From an uncultured Bacteroides sp. (GTDB taxonomy: Bacteria > Bacteroidota > Bacteroidia > Bacteroidales > Bacteroidaceae), in NCBI RefSeq assembly GCF_963677715.1, contig NZ_OY782493.1, positions 648,321 through 712,320 of the forward strand: a DNA stretch of 64,000 nucleotides, given 5' to 3'. The notes under the pieces were generated by a model, which made no database searches, was not told the origin of the DNA, and worked only from the letters and a program-made list of their open reading frames with translations. Positions 8,044 to 17,334 of this stretch are shown here, piece after piece (the first letter of the stretch is position 1; every line of letters starts with the position of its first letter). The translations under genes were made by a program, and so were the position numbers.

Positions 8044-9525
8044 ATGGCAAAAGAACTGAAAAATTTGACCAAGCGTAGTGAAAACTACTCGCAATGGTAT
8101 AATGATTTGGTAGTGAAAGCCGACTTGGCTGAACAGTCGGTTGTACGTGGATGCATGGTGATAAAGCCTTATGGATATGCTATTTGGGAAAAAATACAAC
8201 GTCAACTCGATGACATGTTTAAAGAAACCGGGCATGTAAATGCTTATTTCCCACTACTTATTCCGAAGTCGTTTTTTAGCCGTGAAGCGGAACACGTGGC
8301 GGGTTTTGCCAAAGAGTGTGCTGTGGTTACACATCACCGCCTGAAAATGTCGGATGACGGTACTGAAGTTGTGGTAGATCCTGCCGCTAAGCTTGATGAA
8401 GAACTTATTATCCGTCCCACATCGGAAACCATAATTTGGAACACCTATAGAAACTGGATTAATTCATACCGTGATTTACCCATTTTGTGTAATCAATGGG
8501 CTAATGTGATGCGTTGGGAGATGCGTACACGTTTGTTTCTTCGTACATCCGAATTCCTATGGCAAGAAGGGCATACAGCCCATGCTACCAGAGAAGAAGC
8601 AGAAGAAGAAGCAATACGTATGTTAAACGTGTACAGCGAATTTGCCGAAAAGTATATGGCTTTGCCTGTCATTAAAGGAGTAAAATCGGCCAATGAGAGG
8701 TTTGCCGGCGCACTCGATACATACACCATTGAGGCAATGATGCAAGACGGCAAAGCTTTGCAAAGCGGCACATCCCACTTTTTGGGTCAAAATTTCGCAA
8801 AAGCATTCGATGTTCAGTTTGTTAATAAGGAGAATAAGATGGAGTATGTTTGGGCTACATCATGGGGCGTTTCTACTCGCTTGGTGGGAGCACTTATCAT
8901 GGCCCATTCAGACGATAACGGGCTGGTATTGCCTCCACATTTAGCACCTATTCAGGTAGTGATCGTACCTATTTATAAGAACGATGAACAACTGGCACAA
9001 ATAAATGAAAAGGTAGCGGGCATCGTCAGCCGCCTCAAAGGACTTGGCATATCGGTGAAGTATGACAATGCTGATAATAAACGCCCGGGCTTTAAATTTG
9101 CTGATTATGAATTAAAAGGAGTTCCGGTGCGCTTGGTTATGGGAGGGCGTGATTTGGAAAATAATACGATGGAGATTATGCGTCGCGATACGCTCGAAAA
9201 GGAAACAATCTCTTGCGAAGGCATTGAAGTTTATGTTCAACGTTTGCTCGAAGATATACAAGCTAACATTTATACAAAAGCGCTTAATTATCGGGTGTCG
9301 CGTACCATCACGGTAGATACTTACGATGAATTTAAGGAAAAAATAGAAGAAGGCGGCTTTATACTGGCTCACTGGGACGGAACGGTTGAAACAGAAGAGA
9401 AGATTAAAGAGGAAACAAAAGCAACTATCCGCTGCATTCCGTTCGACGGAGATAAAATGCCCGGAAAATGCATGGTTACCGGTAAGCCGTCGGCTTGTCG
9501 CGTTATATTTGCCAGAGCCTACTAA
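8044..9525 (+). CDS. proS: Prolyl-tRNA synthetase, eukaryote/archaeon-like type
   Basis: Class II aminoacyl-tRNA synthetase that charges tRNA-Pro. The 493-residue protein lacks the roughly 180-residue editing insertion of the E. coli type and carries the extra C-terminal domain of the archaeal/eukaryotic (type 3) enzyme. Motif 2 lies in [20 protein letters not shown] (about 155-175), and motif 3 in [16 protein letters not shown] (about 282-297). The N-terminal [16 protein letters not shown] segment is also typical. The C-terminus ends with aromatic FARAY. It has its own upstream region and a terminator after the stop, so it looks monocistronic. A tRNA-Pro gene occurs elsewhere in this window (46592). 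Confidence 0.96.
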   Translation: MAKELKNLTKRSENYSQWYNDLVVKADLAEQSVVRGCMVIKPYGYAIWEKIQRQLDDMFKETGHVNAYFPLLIPKSFFSREAEHVAGFAKECAVVTHHRLKMSDDGTEVVVDPAAKLDEELIIRPTSETIIWNTYRNWINSYRDLPILCNQWANVMRWEMRTRLFLRTSEFLWQEGHTAHATREEAEEEAIRMLNVYSEFAEKYMALPVIKGVKSANERFAGALDTYTIEAMMQDGKALQSGTSHFLGQNFAKAFDVQFVNKENKMEYVWATSWGVSTRLVGALIMAHSDDNGLVLPPHLAPIQVVIVPIYKNDEQLAQINEKVAGIVSRLKGLGISVKYDNADNKRPGFKFADYELKGVPVRLVMGGRDLENNTMEIMRRDTLEKETISCEGIEVYVQRLLEDIQANIYTKALNYRVSRTITVDTYDEFKEKIEEGGFILAHWDGTVETEEKIKEETKATIRCIPFDGDKMPGKCMVTGKPSACRVIFARAY

Positions 9526-9551
9526 AAAAACATTTTTTAGTTTTTTATAGA

Positions 9552-9593
9552 AAAAGAGACTGGCGTTCACTTGTGAAGCAAGCCTCTTTTTTA
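9552..9593. terminator. Hairpin terminator between proS and aguB
   Basis: An imperfect stem (AAAGAG..GGC..TTCAC pairing with GTGAA..GCC..TCTTTT) is flanked by A and T runs on both sides. It can end proS on the plus strand and aguB on the minus strand. Confidence 0.65.
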
Positions 9594-9596
9594 TAT

Positions 9597-10481
9597 CTAG
9601 TCTATGAAACGTTGGGATAGCCCGTCGTATTCATCGACACGCCTGTCTCGCAAAAAAGGCCACCAACGGCGAACATTTTCAGAACGCTCCATATCAATTT
9701 CCACTAATATGTTTTCCGGTTTATCTCCGGACGCTTGTGCCAGGAATTCTCCCTGAGGGCCTGCTACAAAACTGTTTCCCCAAAATAGAATGCCATTGGT
9801 TTGCTTCGAAGGATCCGGCTCATGTCCTACACGATTAACCGAGATAACGGGTAGTCCGTTGGTTACGGCATGAGCTCTTTGTGAAATAATCCAGGCATCG
9901 AGTTGGCGGTTCTTTTCTTCCTGGTTGTCGGTGCTTTCCCATCCGATAGCGGTGGGATAAATCAGTATTTCGGCACCTTTCAGCGCCATTAGGCGAGCAG
10001 CTTCAGGATACCACTGATCCCAACATACCAGAACACCTAGTTTGCCAAGTGAAGTTTGAATAGGTTCAAAGCCAATATCACCGGGCGTAAAATAGAACTT
10101 TTCATAATAGGCCGGATCATCGGGAATGTGCATCTTACGGTATTTTCCGGCAATGCTTCCGTCACTATCGAACACAACGGCTGTGTTATGATACAAACCC
10201 GGAGCTCGTTTCTCGAATAATGAAGTAACCAATACTACCTTATTGGCGGCCGCAAGTTCAGAATAAAATCCGGTAGAGGGACCGGGAATAGTCTCTGCTA
10301 AATCGAATAAGCTTGTATCTTCTGTTTGGCAGAAGTACAAAGAATTGTGTAATTCTTGCAATACAATCAACTTTGCTCCTCCGGTAGCACACTCCTTAAT
10401 GCTCTTTGCCAGATTCATTAAATTGGTGCGGATGTCGGATACATTAGATTGCTGGATTAATCCCACTTTTATCTTTTTCAT
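9597..10481 (-). CDS. aguB: N-carbamoylputrescine amidohydrolase
   Basis: Nitrilase-superfamily enzyme that converts N-carbamoylputrescine to putrescine, CO2 and ammonia, the second step of the agmatine route. The 294-residue protein shows the Glu-Lys-Cys catalytic triad in its usual settings: Glu43 in VLQELHNSLYF, Lys116 in GKYRKMHIPD and Cys153 in GVLVCWDQWYPEAARL. Length and motifs match AguB rather than the generic nitrilases. It lies 32 bases downstream of aguA on the same strand, so the two steps of the pathway are almost certainly co-transcribed. The substrate assignment rests on this pairing. Confidence 0.94.
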   Translation of the reverse strand: MKKIKVGLIQQSNVSDIRTNLMNLAKSIKECATGGAKLIVLQELHNSLYFCQTEDTSLFDLAETIPGPSTGFYSELAAANKVVLVTSLFEKRAPGLYHNTAVVFDSDGSIAGKYRKMHIPDDPAYYEKFYFTPGDIGFEPIQTSLGKLGVLVCWDQWYPEAARLMALKGAEILIYPTAIGWESTDNQEEKNRQLDAWIISQRAHAVTNGLPVISVNRVGHEPDPSKQTNGILFWGNSFVAGPQGEFLAQASGDKPENILVEIDMERSENVRRWWPFLRDRRVDEYDGLSQRFID

Positions 10482-10513
10482 CTATTCGTTTTATTAGCGA
10501 GGTTTATTGTCTT

Positions 10514-11536
10514 TTAGAGTACACCCATGGGATATTGCATGGCTACACAGTGCAAAGAGCCGTATTGCTTAATCAAAGCACAACAATTTATGCCTACAAT
10601 TTCGTGCTTTGGAAAAGCTTGTTGCAAAACGTCTTTGGCTTTCAAATCATTGTCCTGTTGCCCGTAAGTTGGATACAGAACCGCTCCATTCATAATGAGA
10701 AAATTAGCGTAAGAAGCCGGTAAGCGCTCTCCGTCAATTTCTATTTTATCGGCCATGGGAAGTGCCAGCAACTGATAAGGCTCTTTACTCAATGTGCGGA
10801 AAGTCTTTAGTTGATCTTCCATCTTTTTTAACGCTTCGTAGTGAATGTCATTTGTGTCTGTACACTTTACATAAGCAATGGTGCGGGGAGAGCAAAAACG
10901 TGCCAGCGTATCGATATGGCTGTCTGTATCGTCTCCGGCCAGATAGCCGTAATCGAGCCAGAGTACTTGCTGAAGGTGAAGTACTGATTTTAAATATTCT
11001 TCCACTTCAACGCGGTTAAACTGTCCGTTGCGGTTGGGTGAAAGCAAACATTCGGAAGTTGTGAGTAAAGTGCCCATTCCGTCGCTTTCAATGGAACCGC
11101 CTTCAAGAACAAAGTTCAGCCGATTCTCATAACGGCCCTTCAACAAACCTGCCCTTACGGCCCTGCGGGTAATTAGATTGTCCTGATCGGATGCAAACTT
11201 TAATCCCCAGCCATTGAATTTGAAATCGAGCAGGGCAGGAGAGTTACCATCTATTAGTGTAATTGCTCCATGATCTCTTGCCCAGGTATCGTTTGTTTCG
11301 CATTGAAAAAAAGACACATTATCCATGTTTACGACAGATGAAATCTGCTTTTCAACTTCTTCGGGTTCGGGAGCTATAATCAGTAGTTTTTCTCGTTTAG
11401 CTATTTCGATAGCAATATTGATAAAACATCTTTGTACCTCGTTCAGCATATGTGCCCAGTCAGTTTCGGCATGCGGCCAGGCAAGTTGTATGCCGCTTTG
11501 CGGATGCCACTCTGCGGGAAAATAAGACTCGCGCAT
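10514..11536 (-). CDS. aguA: Agmatine deiminase (peptidyl-arginine deiminase-like)
   Basis: Hydrolyses agmatine to N-carbamoylputrescine and ammonia. The preferred start at 11536 gives 340 residues beginning MRESYFPAEWHPQSGIQLAW, the normal family N-terminus. An in-frame ATG at 11626 would add 30 Gly/Ser-rich residues with no family likeness. Family features include AWPHAETDWAHML, NDTWARDHGAI, LEGGSIESDGMGTLLTT, DDTDSHIDTLARF and, close to the C-terminus, GSLHCVAMQYP, where the Cys (residue 330 from the chosen start) is the expected nucleophile. It precedes aguB and follows a DUF2148 gene, giving a compact agmatine-to-putrescine unit. Confidence 0.93.
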   Translation of the reverse strand: MRESYFPAEWHPQSGIQLAWPHAETDWAHMLNEVQRCFINIAIEIAKREKLLIIAPEPEEVEKQISSVVNMDNVSFFQCETNDTWARDHGAITLIDGNSPALLDFKFNGWGLKFASDQDNLITRRAVRAGLLKGRYENRLNFVLEGGSIESDGMGTLLTTSECLLSPNRNGQFNRVEVEEYLKSVLHLQQVLWLDYGYLAGDDTDSHIDTLARFCSPRTIAYVKCTDTNDIHYEALKKMEDQLKTFRTLSKEPYQLLALPMADKIEIDGERLPASYANFLIMNGAVLYPTYGQQDNDLKAKDVLQQAFPKHEIVGINCCALIKQYGSLHCVAMQYPMGVL

Positions 11537-11676
11537 TTCTATTTGTTCGCTAATATTTAAACCGAAGTTTAATTGAAGGTCTGTTCCGGAACCTCCTGAA
11601 CTGGGGAGGCCAACTAATATTCCCATTCTATTTGATTATTATAAAAATGAAATTATATTATCTTCTTGTTTTAGTA

Positions 11677-12210
11677 TTAAACATTTTTAGGCTTACGATC
11701 GAAAAACGGATTTTTAGACGATGCACTAACGGGAATAGCCATAACCATTTGGCAACCATTTAGCCAATTGAGCCGTTGAGCTGCTAAACCGGCAGAGAAC
11801 ATAACACGTGTATCAACCCGTAAATCGGCAGCAGTGGCACATGCGGAACCAATGGCTATACCTACGTCGATGCTATTTAATACGCATGGTACATCTTCCG
11901 GCTTGCTTTCGCAAGTGGCATAACCACAATGTCTACAATTCATTCCGTGAGTTTTCATGTGTGTACCTATTAAAACGATGCATTCTGCATTCAGTATATT
12001 CTCGGCATCACGGAGAAAAAACTTCATCCCGTGTTCTTCCACCATGGCAATCATGGTGTTAGATAATGTTTTAATTTCATCGTCTGTAATAATGGCCGTT
12101 TCAATAATATCTATTCCCTTAGCTTTAGGGGCGGTACGGGCAGCAGTCATCATTTGTTTGGCCACGTTTAGCACCTGTTCATGGCGACTATCTCGTTCAT
12201 TTAGTATCAT
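11677..12210 (-). CDS. DUF2148 ferredoxin-domain protein
   Basis: A 177-residue protein of the DUF2148 family. The centre carries Cys92, Cys95, Cys100 and Cys109 in NCRHCGYATCESKPEDVPC, a spacing suited to an iron-sulfur cluster. The N-terminal half (MMTAARTAPKAKGID) resembles the nitroreductase-like fold that these proteins are thought to adopt. The function is unknown; a redox role is an inference. It is the first gene of a three-gene leftward group with aguA and aguB, although the 140-base gap to the chosen aguA start leaves room for a separate promoter. A consensus promoter lies directly upstream. Confidence 0.85.
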   Translation of the reverse strand: MILNERDSRHEQVLNVAKQMMTAARTAPKAKGIDIIETAIITDDEIKTLSNTMIAMVEEHGMKFFLRDAENILNAECIVLIGTHMKTHGMNCRHCGYATCESKPEDVPCVLNSIDVGIAIGSACATAADLRVDTRVMFSAGLAAQRLNWLNGCQMVMAIPVSASSKNPFFDRKPKNV

Positions 12211-12236
12211 TCTTGTTTTATTAAAGTTTTGCGCTG

Positions 12237-12267
12237 CAAATATAGATATTTAGACCGATGATTCAAA
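12237..12267 (-). promoter_or_regulatory. Bacteroidota-type promoter for DUF2148-aguAB
   Basis: On the minus strand TTTG (12264-12267) is followed after 19 bases by TATATTTG (12237-12244), a full match to TTTG-N19/21-TAnnTTTG. It lies 27 bases before the start codon. Confidence 0.8.
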
Positions 12268-12466
12268 AAATATGAAAATCATTTATTCTTAGTTGCAACA
12301 CAAGTTTATATTTATTCGCAACCTTTAATCTATTGCCGGAGAGTCAAGAACTACCGGATAAAAGTCAAGCTATTCACATTATTGAAATAAAAGGTAGTAA
12401 AAAGGCAATAAAAGAGCGATTTATTACTGAGTATTTATTATCTTTGCCTCAAATTTTCTATTAATA

Positions 12467-13561
12467 ATGAAAATTAAAGAAATAGTAAGCGCCCTTGAAC
12501 GGTTCGCGCCTCTGCCATTGCAAGACGGATATGATAACGCCGGCATGCAAATAGGACTGACAGATGCGGAAGCAACAGGGGCTTTGTTGTGTCTGGACGT
12601 AACTGAAGCTGTGCTCAATGAAGCCATAGCATTAGGTTACAATCTTATAATCTCCCATCATCCGCTTATATTTAAGGGAATTAAGTCAATTACCGGCAAA
12701 AATTATGTGGAACGTTGCATTTTAAAGGCTATAAAACATGACATTGCAATCTATTCTGCTCACACTAATTTGGACAATGCACAAGGAGGCGTAAGCTTTA
12801 AAATAGCTGAAAAAATTGGACTAAAGAATATCCATGTTTTATCAGAGAAAGAAAATATTTTGCTGAAACTTATTACTTTTGTACCTTTTGCCCAAGCAGA
12901 TGTTGTACGTGAAGCTTTATTCTCTGCCGGATGTGGATGCATAGGTGACTATGATTCATGCAGTTTCAATCTTGAAGGTGAGGGAACTTTTCGTGCAAAA
13001 GAAGGAGCAAAACCTTTTTGTGGCACTGTAGGTCAATTGCACCATGAAGGAGAAGTCAGAATAGAAACAGTTCTGCCTGCTTTCAAAAAAGAAGAAGTGA
13101 GAAAAGCCTTGATTGTTGCTCATCCTTACGAAGAGCCGGTGTATGATTTTTATCCGTTGTTAAATGCCTGGCAGCAATCCGGCGCAGGTGTAGTGGGAGA
13201 GTTGGAGAGCTCGGAAACAGAACTTGATTTTCTAAATCGAATTAAGAAAACATTTGATGTAGGATGTTTAAAACATAATAGATTATCTGGTCGTGAAATC
13301 CGTAAAGTTGCTCTTTGCGGAGGTTCAGGAGCTTTTCTTCTATCAAATGCAATTGCTTGCAATGCAGATGTTTTTATTACAGGAGAGGTGAAATATCACG
13401 ATTATTTTGGCTGCGAATCGGAAATACTGATAGCTGAGATAGGGCACTACGAAAGCGAACAATATACAAAAGAAATTTTTTATTCCATAATTCGGGATTT
13501 ATTTCCTAATTTTGTACTCCAATTTAGTAAAGTAAATACAAATCCCATAAAATATTTATAG
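12467..13561 (+). CDS. NIF3-like dinuclear metal-centre protein
   Basis: A 364-residue member of the NIF3/YbgI family (often labelled GTP cyclohydrolase I type 2 homologue). These proteins form toroidal hexamers with two metals per subunit. The N-terminal metal-site segments are visible: PLQDGYDNAGMQIG (about 17-30) and NLIISHHPLIFKGIKSI (about 60-76). At the C-terminus, GEVKYHDYFG and AEIGHYESEQY supply the remaining ligands. The extra roughly 100 residues in the middle (about 130-235, with LITFVPFAQADVVREALF and ALIVAHPYEEPVYDFYPL) are the PII/CutA-like insertion of the long form. The biochemical role is unsettled. The zinc-ribbon gene follows after 4 bases, a conserved pairing. A TATCTTTG box lies at 12439-12446. 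Confidence 0.9.
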   Translation: MKIKEIVSALERFAPLPLQDGYDNAGMQIGLTDAEATGALLCLDVTEAVLNEAIALGYNLIISHHPLIFKGIKSITGKNYVERCILKAIKHDIAIYSAHTNLDNAQGGVSFKIAEKIGLKNIHVLSEKENILLKLITFVPFAQADVVREALFSAGCGCIGDYDSCSFNLEGEGTFRAKEGAKPFCGTVGQLHHEGEVRIETVLPAFKKEEVRKALIVAHPYEEPVYDFYPLLNAWQQSGAGVVGELESSETELDFLNRIKKTFDVGCLKHNRLSGREIRKVALCGGSGAFLLSNAIACNADVFITGEVKYHDYFGCESEILIAEIGHYESEQYTKEIFYSIIRDLFPNFVLQFSKVNTNPIKYL

Positions 13562-13565
13562 CAAA

Positions 13566-14378
13566 ATGGCTAAAGAAGCAAAAAACGACCCCAAAGAGTT
13601 GACAGTTGAGCAGAAACTGAAAGCGTTATTCCAACTGCAAACAATGTTGTCTGAAATAGATAAAATTAAGACTTTACGAGGAGAACTTCCATTGGAAGTA
13701 CAAGATCTTGAAGATGAAGTTGCCGGTTTGAGTACGCGTATTGATAAAATCAAATCGGAAATAGATGAATTAAAATCTTCTATTGCTGCTAAGAAAATAG
13801 AGATCGAATCATCTAAAGTTTCGGTTGACAAGTACAAAGCTCAGCAAGATAATGTTCGCAATAACCGCGAATATGATTTCTTGAGTAAAGAAATAGAGTT
13901 TCAGACCCTTGAAATTGAACTTTGCGACAAACGCATCAAGGAATTTGCTGTAGATGAAAAAGAAAAATCGGATGAGCTGGAACAAAGTGTTGCTATTTTG
14001 GACGAGAGAAAAAAAGATCTTGATCAAAAGAAAAATGAACTAGATGAGATTGTCTCAGAAACAAAACAAGAGGAAGAGAAGCTGAGAGAGAAAGCTAAGG
14101 TTTTGGAAACAACCATTGAACCTCGTTTGCTTCAGTCATTTAAACGTATTCGTAAGAATTCACGTAACGGATTGGGCGTTGTGTATGTGCAACGCGATGC
14201 TTGTGGCGGTTGTTTTAATAAAATTCCACCTCAGAGGCAATTGGATATTCGTTCTCGTAAAAAAATCATTGTTTGCGAGTATTGCGGTAGAGTAATTATC
14301 GATCCGGAATTGGCTGGCGTTGAATTGGAACCAAAAGTAGAAAAGGTCGAAAAAACTGAAAAAGCCGGGAAAAAATAA
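13566..14378 (+). CDS. Coiled-coil protein with C4-type zinc ribbon
   Basis: A 270-residue protein. Residues about 10-185 form a long charged coiled coil (repeated LDEIVSE, EKEKSDELEQ-type heptads). The C-terminal zinc ribbon has Cys213-x2-Cys216 and Cys237-x2-Cys240, within ACGGCFNKIPPQ and IVCEYCGRVI. After it comes an acidic-basic Lys/Glu tail. The architecture is the CT398/DUF164-like family, whose members have been linked to envelope and flagellar functions in other phyla; no such role can be read here. It is almost certainly translated together with the NIF3 gene just upstream. A very strong hairpin follows. Confidence 0.87.
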   Translation: MAKEAKNDPKELTVEQKLKALFQLQTMLSEIDKIKTLRGELPLEVQDLEDEVAGLSTRIDKIKSEIDELKSSIAAKKIEIESSKVSVDKYKAQQDNVRNNREYDFLSKEIEFQTLEIELCDKRIKEFAVDEKEKSDELEQSVAILDERKKDLDQKKNELDEIVSETKQEEEKLREKAKVLETTIEPRLLQSFKRIRKNSRNGLGVVYVQRDACGGCFNKIPPQRQLDIRSRKKIIVCEYCGRVIIDPELAGVELEPKVEKVEKTEKAGKK

Positions 14379-14404
14379 GGCTTCTATTTTAAAGATAAAA
14401 TCAG

Positions 14405-14455
14405 TCGCGCACTTATTCTCTGAAAATCAATGATTTTCAGAGAATAAGTGCGCGA
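14405..14455. terminator. Perfect 25-bp hairpin terminator
   Basis: Arms 14405-14429 and 14431-14455 are exact reverse complements, with only one base between them, so the real loop uses the innermost stem bases. A T7 run follows on the plus strand. It lies between the convergent zinc-ribbon and HsdR-N genes. Confidence 0.9.
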
Positions 14456-14485
14456 TTTTTTTATTTTAAAATAGTCGGGACAATA

Positions 14486-14935
14486 TTATAATGAATTGTA
14501 ATTGGGAATATCTTCGAGGAAAATGTAGCTTTGATTCTCATAATTCACCTTGCAACAATAGTGTTGCAGGCCATTGCTTACTACCAGGTACTCTACTTTT
14601 AAAACCATATTATAACGCGTAATCTGATCAAAAACAGACTGTGAAATTTCAATATGTGGCGCTTTATACTCGATGATCATGCGGGCGGACAAATCACGCG
14701 AATATAACACTGTATCACATCTTTTCTTTGTATCATTTAATTTTAGCTCAACCTCATTTGCCATTAGTGATGCCGGATATTTTTTGTAGGCAATAAGAAA
14801 ATGGACGAAATGCTGCCGCACCCATTCTTCGGGGGTTAATGCTACATATCGCTTACGAATTATATCGAAAATAACGTTTTTCCCGTTACTCGAAGCTATT
14901 TTTGTGTCAAATACAGGCAAGTTTAACGATAACAT
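14486..14935 (-). CDS. Orphan HsdR N-terminal-domain protein (PD-(D/E)XK nuclease fold)
   Basis: A 149-residue protein corresponding only to the N-terminal nuclease-like domain of type I restriction subunits (HSDR_N). The core shows Glu61/Glu63 (ANEVELKL), Asp74 (KRCDTVLYSR) and Glu89-x-Lys91 (RMIIEYKAPH), the pattern of a PD-(D/E)XK active site. No helicase motor, HsdM or HsdS lies nearby, so it is not part of a type I system here. Stand-alone proteins of this size are common in Bacteroides at a fixed place next to amn and holA, which suggests a housekeeping DNA role, although none is established. It is transcribed divergently from amn. Confidence 0.82.
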   Translation of the reverse strand: MLSLNLPVFDTKIASSNGKNVIFDIIRKRYVALTPEEWVRQHFVHFLIAYKKYPASLMANEVELKLNDTKKRCDTVLYSRDLSARMIIEYKAPHIEISQSVFDQITRYNMVLKVEYLVVSNGLQHYCCKVNYENQSYIFLEDIPNYNSL

Positions 14936-14999
14936 TTACTACTTTTGTACGTTAAATATTGATTCCATATTATTGGAAATACAAATTTAATGGATAATT

Positions 15000-15776
15000 A
15001 TGAAAACGAAGCAAGAAATCGTGTCTAATTGGCTTCCTCGTTATACAAAACGTAACCTGGAAGATTTCGGAGAATATATTCTGTTGACTAACTTCGACAA
15101 GTATGTAGAGATATTTGCTGAAGAATTCAGTGTCCCTATTTTAGGCAAAGACGCTAATATGATATCGGCTTCTGCTGAGGGCATTACAATTATCAATTTT
15201 GGTATGGGTAGTCCTAATGCTGCAATCATTATGGACTTATTAGGCGCAATCACTCCTAAAGCCTGTTTGTTTTTAGGTAAATGTGGTGGCATCGACAAAA
15301 AAAATAAAATCGGAGATTTAATTCTTCCTATTGCTGCTATTCGTGGTGAAGGAACATCTAATGATTATTTTCCTGCCGAAGTTCCGTCGCTCCCTGCATT
15401 CATGCTACAGCGTGCTGTCTCTTCTGCTATACGCGATCATGCACGAGATTATTGGACAGGAACTGTTTATACAACCAACCGTCGTATTTGGGAACACGAT
15501 GATGATTTTAAAAATTATTTGAAAACAACACGTGCCATGGCTGTAGATATGGAAACAGCTACGGTATTTAGTGTGGGTTTCGCCAATCATATTCCAACCG
15601 GGGCTTTACTACTTGTTTCAGATCAGCCTATGATTCCAGAAGGAGTTAAAACTGATAAAAGCGACAATATTGTTACTCAGAACTATGTAAAAGAACATGT
15701 ACAGATAGGCATTGCGTCTCTGCGAATGATTATTGATGAAAAGAAGACTGTAAAACATTTGAAATTCGACTGGTAA
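15000..15776 (+). CDS. amn: AMP nucleosidase
   Basis: Cleaves AMP to adenine and ribose 5-phosphate. The 258-residue protein is the short form lacking the N-terminal regulatory domain of E. coli Amn. It belongs to the PNP/UDP phosphorylase superfamily: INFGMGSPNAAIIMDLL (about 60-78), LFLGKCGGIDKKNKIGDLIL (about 89-110), VDMETATVFSVGF (about 181-193) and LLVSDQPMIPEGVKT (about 205-219). The purine-binding Asp lies in SDQP. A TACTTTTG box at 14940-14947 is the likely promoter element. holA begins 13 bases after the stop. Confidence 0.92.
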   Translation: MKTKQEIVSNWLPRYTKRNLEDFGEYILLTNFDKYVEIFAEEFSVPILGKDANMISASAEGITIINFGMGSPNAAIIMDLLGAITPKACLFLGKCGGIDKKNKIGDLILPIAAIRGEGTSNDYFPAEVPSLPAFMLQRAVSSAIRDHARDYWTGTVYTTNRRIWEHDDDFKNYLKTTRAMAVDMETATVFSVGFANHIPTGALLLVSDQPMIPEGVKTDKSDNIVTQNYVKEHVQIGIASLRMIIDEKKTVKHLKFDW

Positions 15777-15789
15777 CATATTTACTTTT

Positions 15790-16809
15790 ATGGCAAAACA
15801 AGAATTGACTTGTAATGATATACTGAAAGAATTAAAGGCGAAACAATATCACCCCATTTATTATTTAATGGGAGAGGAATCTTACTATATAGATTTGATT
15901 GCTGATTACATTACAGATAATGTCTTAACAGAAACCGAAAAAGAATTTAATTTAACGGTATTCTATGGAGCTGATGTGGATGTAGCCACTGTTATAAATA
16001 CGGCTAAACGATATCCTATGATGTCTGAACATCAGGTAGTGGTGGTCAAAGAAGCTCAAACAATCAGAAACATTGAGGAACTGGCTTTTTATCTGCAAAA
16101 ACCACTGAGCTCTACTATTTTGGTTATTTGCCATAAACATGGAGTGCTTGATAGAAGAAAAAAATTAGCGGCTGAAATAGAAAAAACCGGACTGCTATTT
16201 GATTCGAAAAGGATAAAGGAGGCTGGCTTACCGGCTTTTATAACTTCATATCTCAATCGTAAAGGAGTAGATATAGAAGCGAAATCAAGTGCAATGTTAG
16301 CTGATTTTATAGGGACTGACCTCAGTCGGCTTACCGGCGAATTAGAAAAATTAATTATAACTTTACCTTTAGGGCAAAGCCGTATTACGCCCGACCAGAT
16401 AGAGAAAAATATTGGCATAAGTAAGGATTATAATAACTTTGAATTACGTAGTGCATTGGTCGAAAAAAATGTACTGAAAGCGAATAAGATAATTAAGTTT
16501 TTTGAGGAAAACCCTAAAGCTAATCCTATTCAAATGACATTGCCATTGCTATTTAATTTTTTCTCAAATCTCATGCTTGCTTACTATGCTCCTGATAAAT
16601 CGGACATGGGTATTGCCACAATGCTAGGTCTAAGAACGCCTTGGCAGGCGAAAGATTATATGGCTGCTATGCGCAGATATAGCGGGGTAAAAACGATGCA
16701 AATTATTAGTGAAATAAGAACAGCCGATGCAAAGACGAAAGGCGTTGGTAATGGTTCTATGAAAGACGGGGATATTCTCCGTGAATTGGTTTTCTCTATT
16801 TTGCATTAA
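15790..16809 (+). CDS. holA: DNA polymerase III delta subunit
   Basis: Clamp-loader subunit that opens the beta sliding clamp. The 339-residue length is normal. The N-terminal YYLMGEESYYIDLIADYI (about 21-38) replaces a true Walker A, as is usual for delta. VVVVKEAQTIRN, DFIGTDLSRLTGELEKL and the C-terminal domain ending DGDILRELVFSIL also match HolA. It is likely co-transcribed with amn, 13 bases apart. No partner gene (holB, dnaX) is nearby, as expected. After the stop begins a 1-kb non-coding stretch. Confidence 0.93.
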   Translation: MAKQELTCNDILKELKAKQYHPIYYLMGEESYYIDLIADYITDNVLTETEKEFNLTVFYGADVDVATVINTAKRYPMMSEHQVVVVKEAQTIRNIEELAFYLQKPLSSTILVICHKHGVLDRRKKLAAEIEKTGLLFDSKRIKEAGLPAFITSYLNRKGVDIEAKSSAMLADFIGTDLSRLTGELEKLIITLPLGQSRITPDQIEKNIGISKDYNNFELRSALVEKNVLKANKIIKFFEENPKANPIQMTLPLLFNFFSNLMLAYYAPDKSDMGIATMLGLRTPWQAKDYMAAMRRYSGVKTMQIISEIRTADAKTKGVGNGSMKDGDILRELVFSILH

Positions 16810-17300
16810 TCTTTTTCGGGCAGGGGGTATTGTTTAAACTTTGCCTAGCTGTTTTCTCTGCAGCTATTCTTTTTTCGGCTCTTAAGGTAGATAGATGTTT
16901 TTTGTATATTTCCTCTTCTTGTTCATAATTCACTTTCTATATGTTTTTATTGCTTCTTATACAAGTATCATTTTGGCATAAATGAAAATGCAAGGACTAA
17001 AAGAGTCTTTTATGCTGGAATGATATTAATTCTATAACCAAAATAGTGTATAACTGATTGTTTACCAGTTATTTACGTGTAATTAAAAGGCCTCAGATTT
17101 CGTTTATTTGCTTTTGCTTTCCATTAGTGCGAAAATATGGCTATAAATTCAGCTTAGGTACTGGATGTTTGTTTTTCATCCTAAGAGGATTATATATATA
17201 ATTTGTACATTGTACCATTTTCACTAACGCGATTCATTTCTCTATTCTTTTTTGTATTACTATTTTTCACTCATGTAATTTATAATATTGTTTATTAGAC

Positions 17301-17334
17301 TATTTACATTTGTGTTTATGTATAAATGTAAATA
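17301..17334. repeat. 11-bp inverted repeat in the holA-XRE gap
   Basis: TATTTACATTT (17301-17311) and AAATGTAAATA (17324-17334) are exact reverse complements with a 12-base loop. No T-run follows, so it looks more like a protein-binding palindrome than a terminator. Confidence 0.75.

Noticed and set aside
7879-8235. 118-codon minus-strand ORF at the start of proS
   Set aside because: It overlaps the proS N-terminus and its upstream region; translation is not protein-like.
11537-11626. Upstream in-frame ATG extending aguA by 30 codons
   Set aside because: The added Gly/Ser-rich residues are unlike any agmatine deiminase N-terminus; the internal ATG fits the family.
14486-14935. Type I restriction-modification system
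   Set aside because: Only the HsdR N-terminal domain is present; there is no helicase motor, HsdM or HsdS in the neighbourhood.
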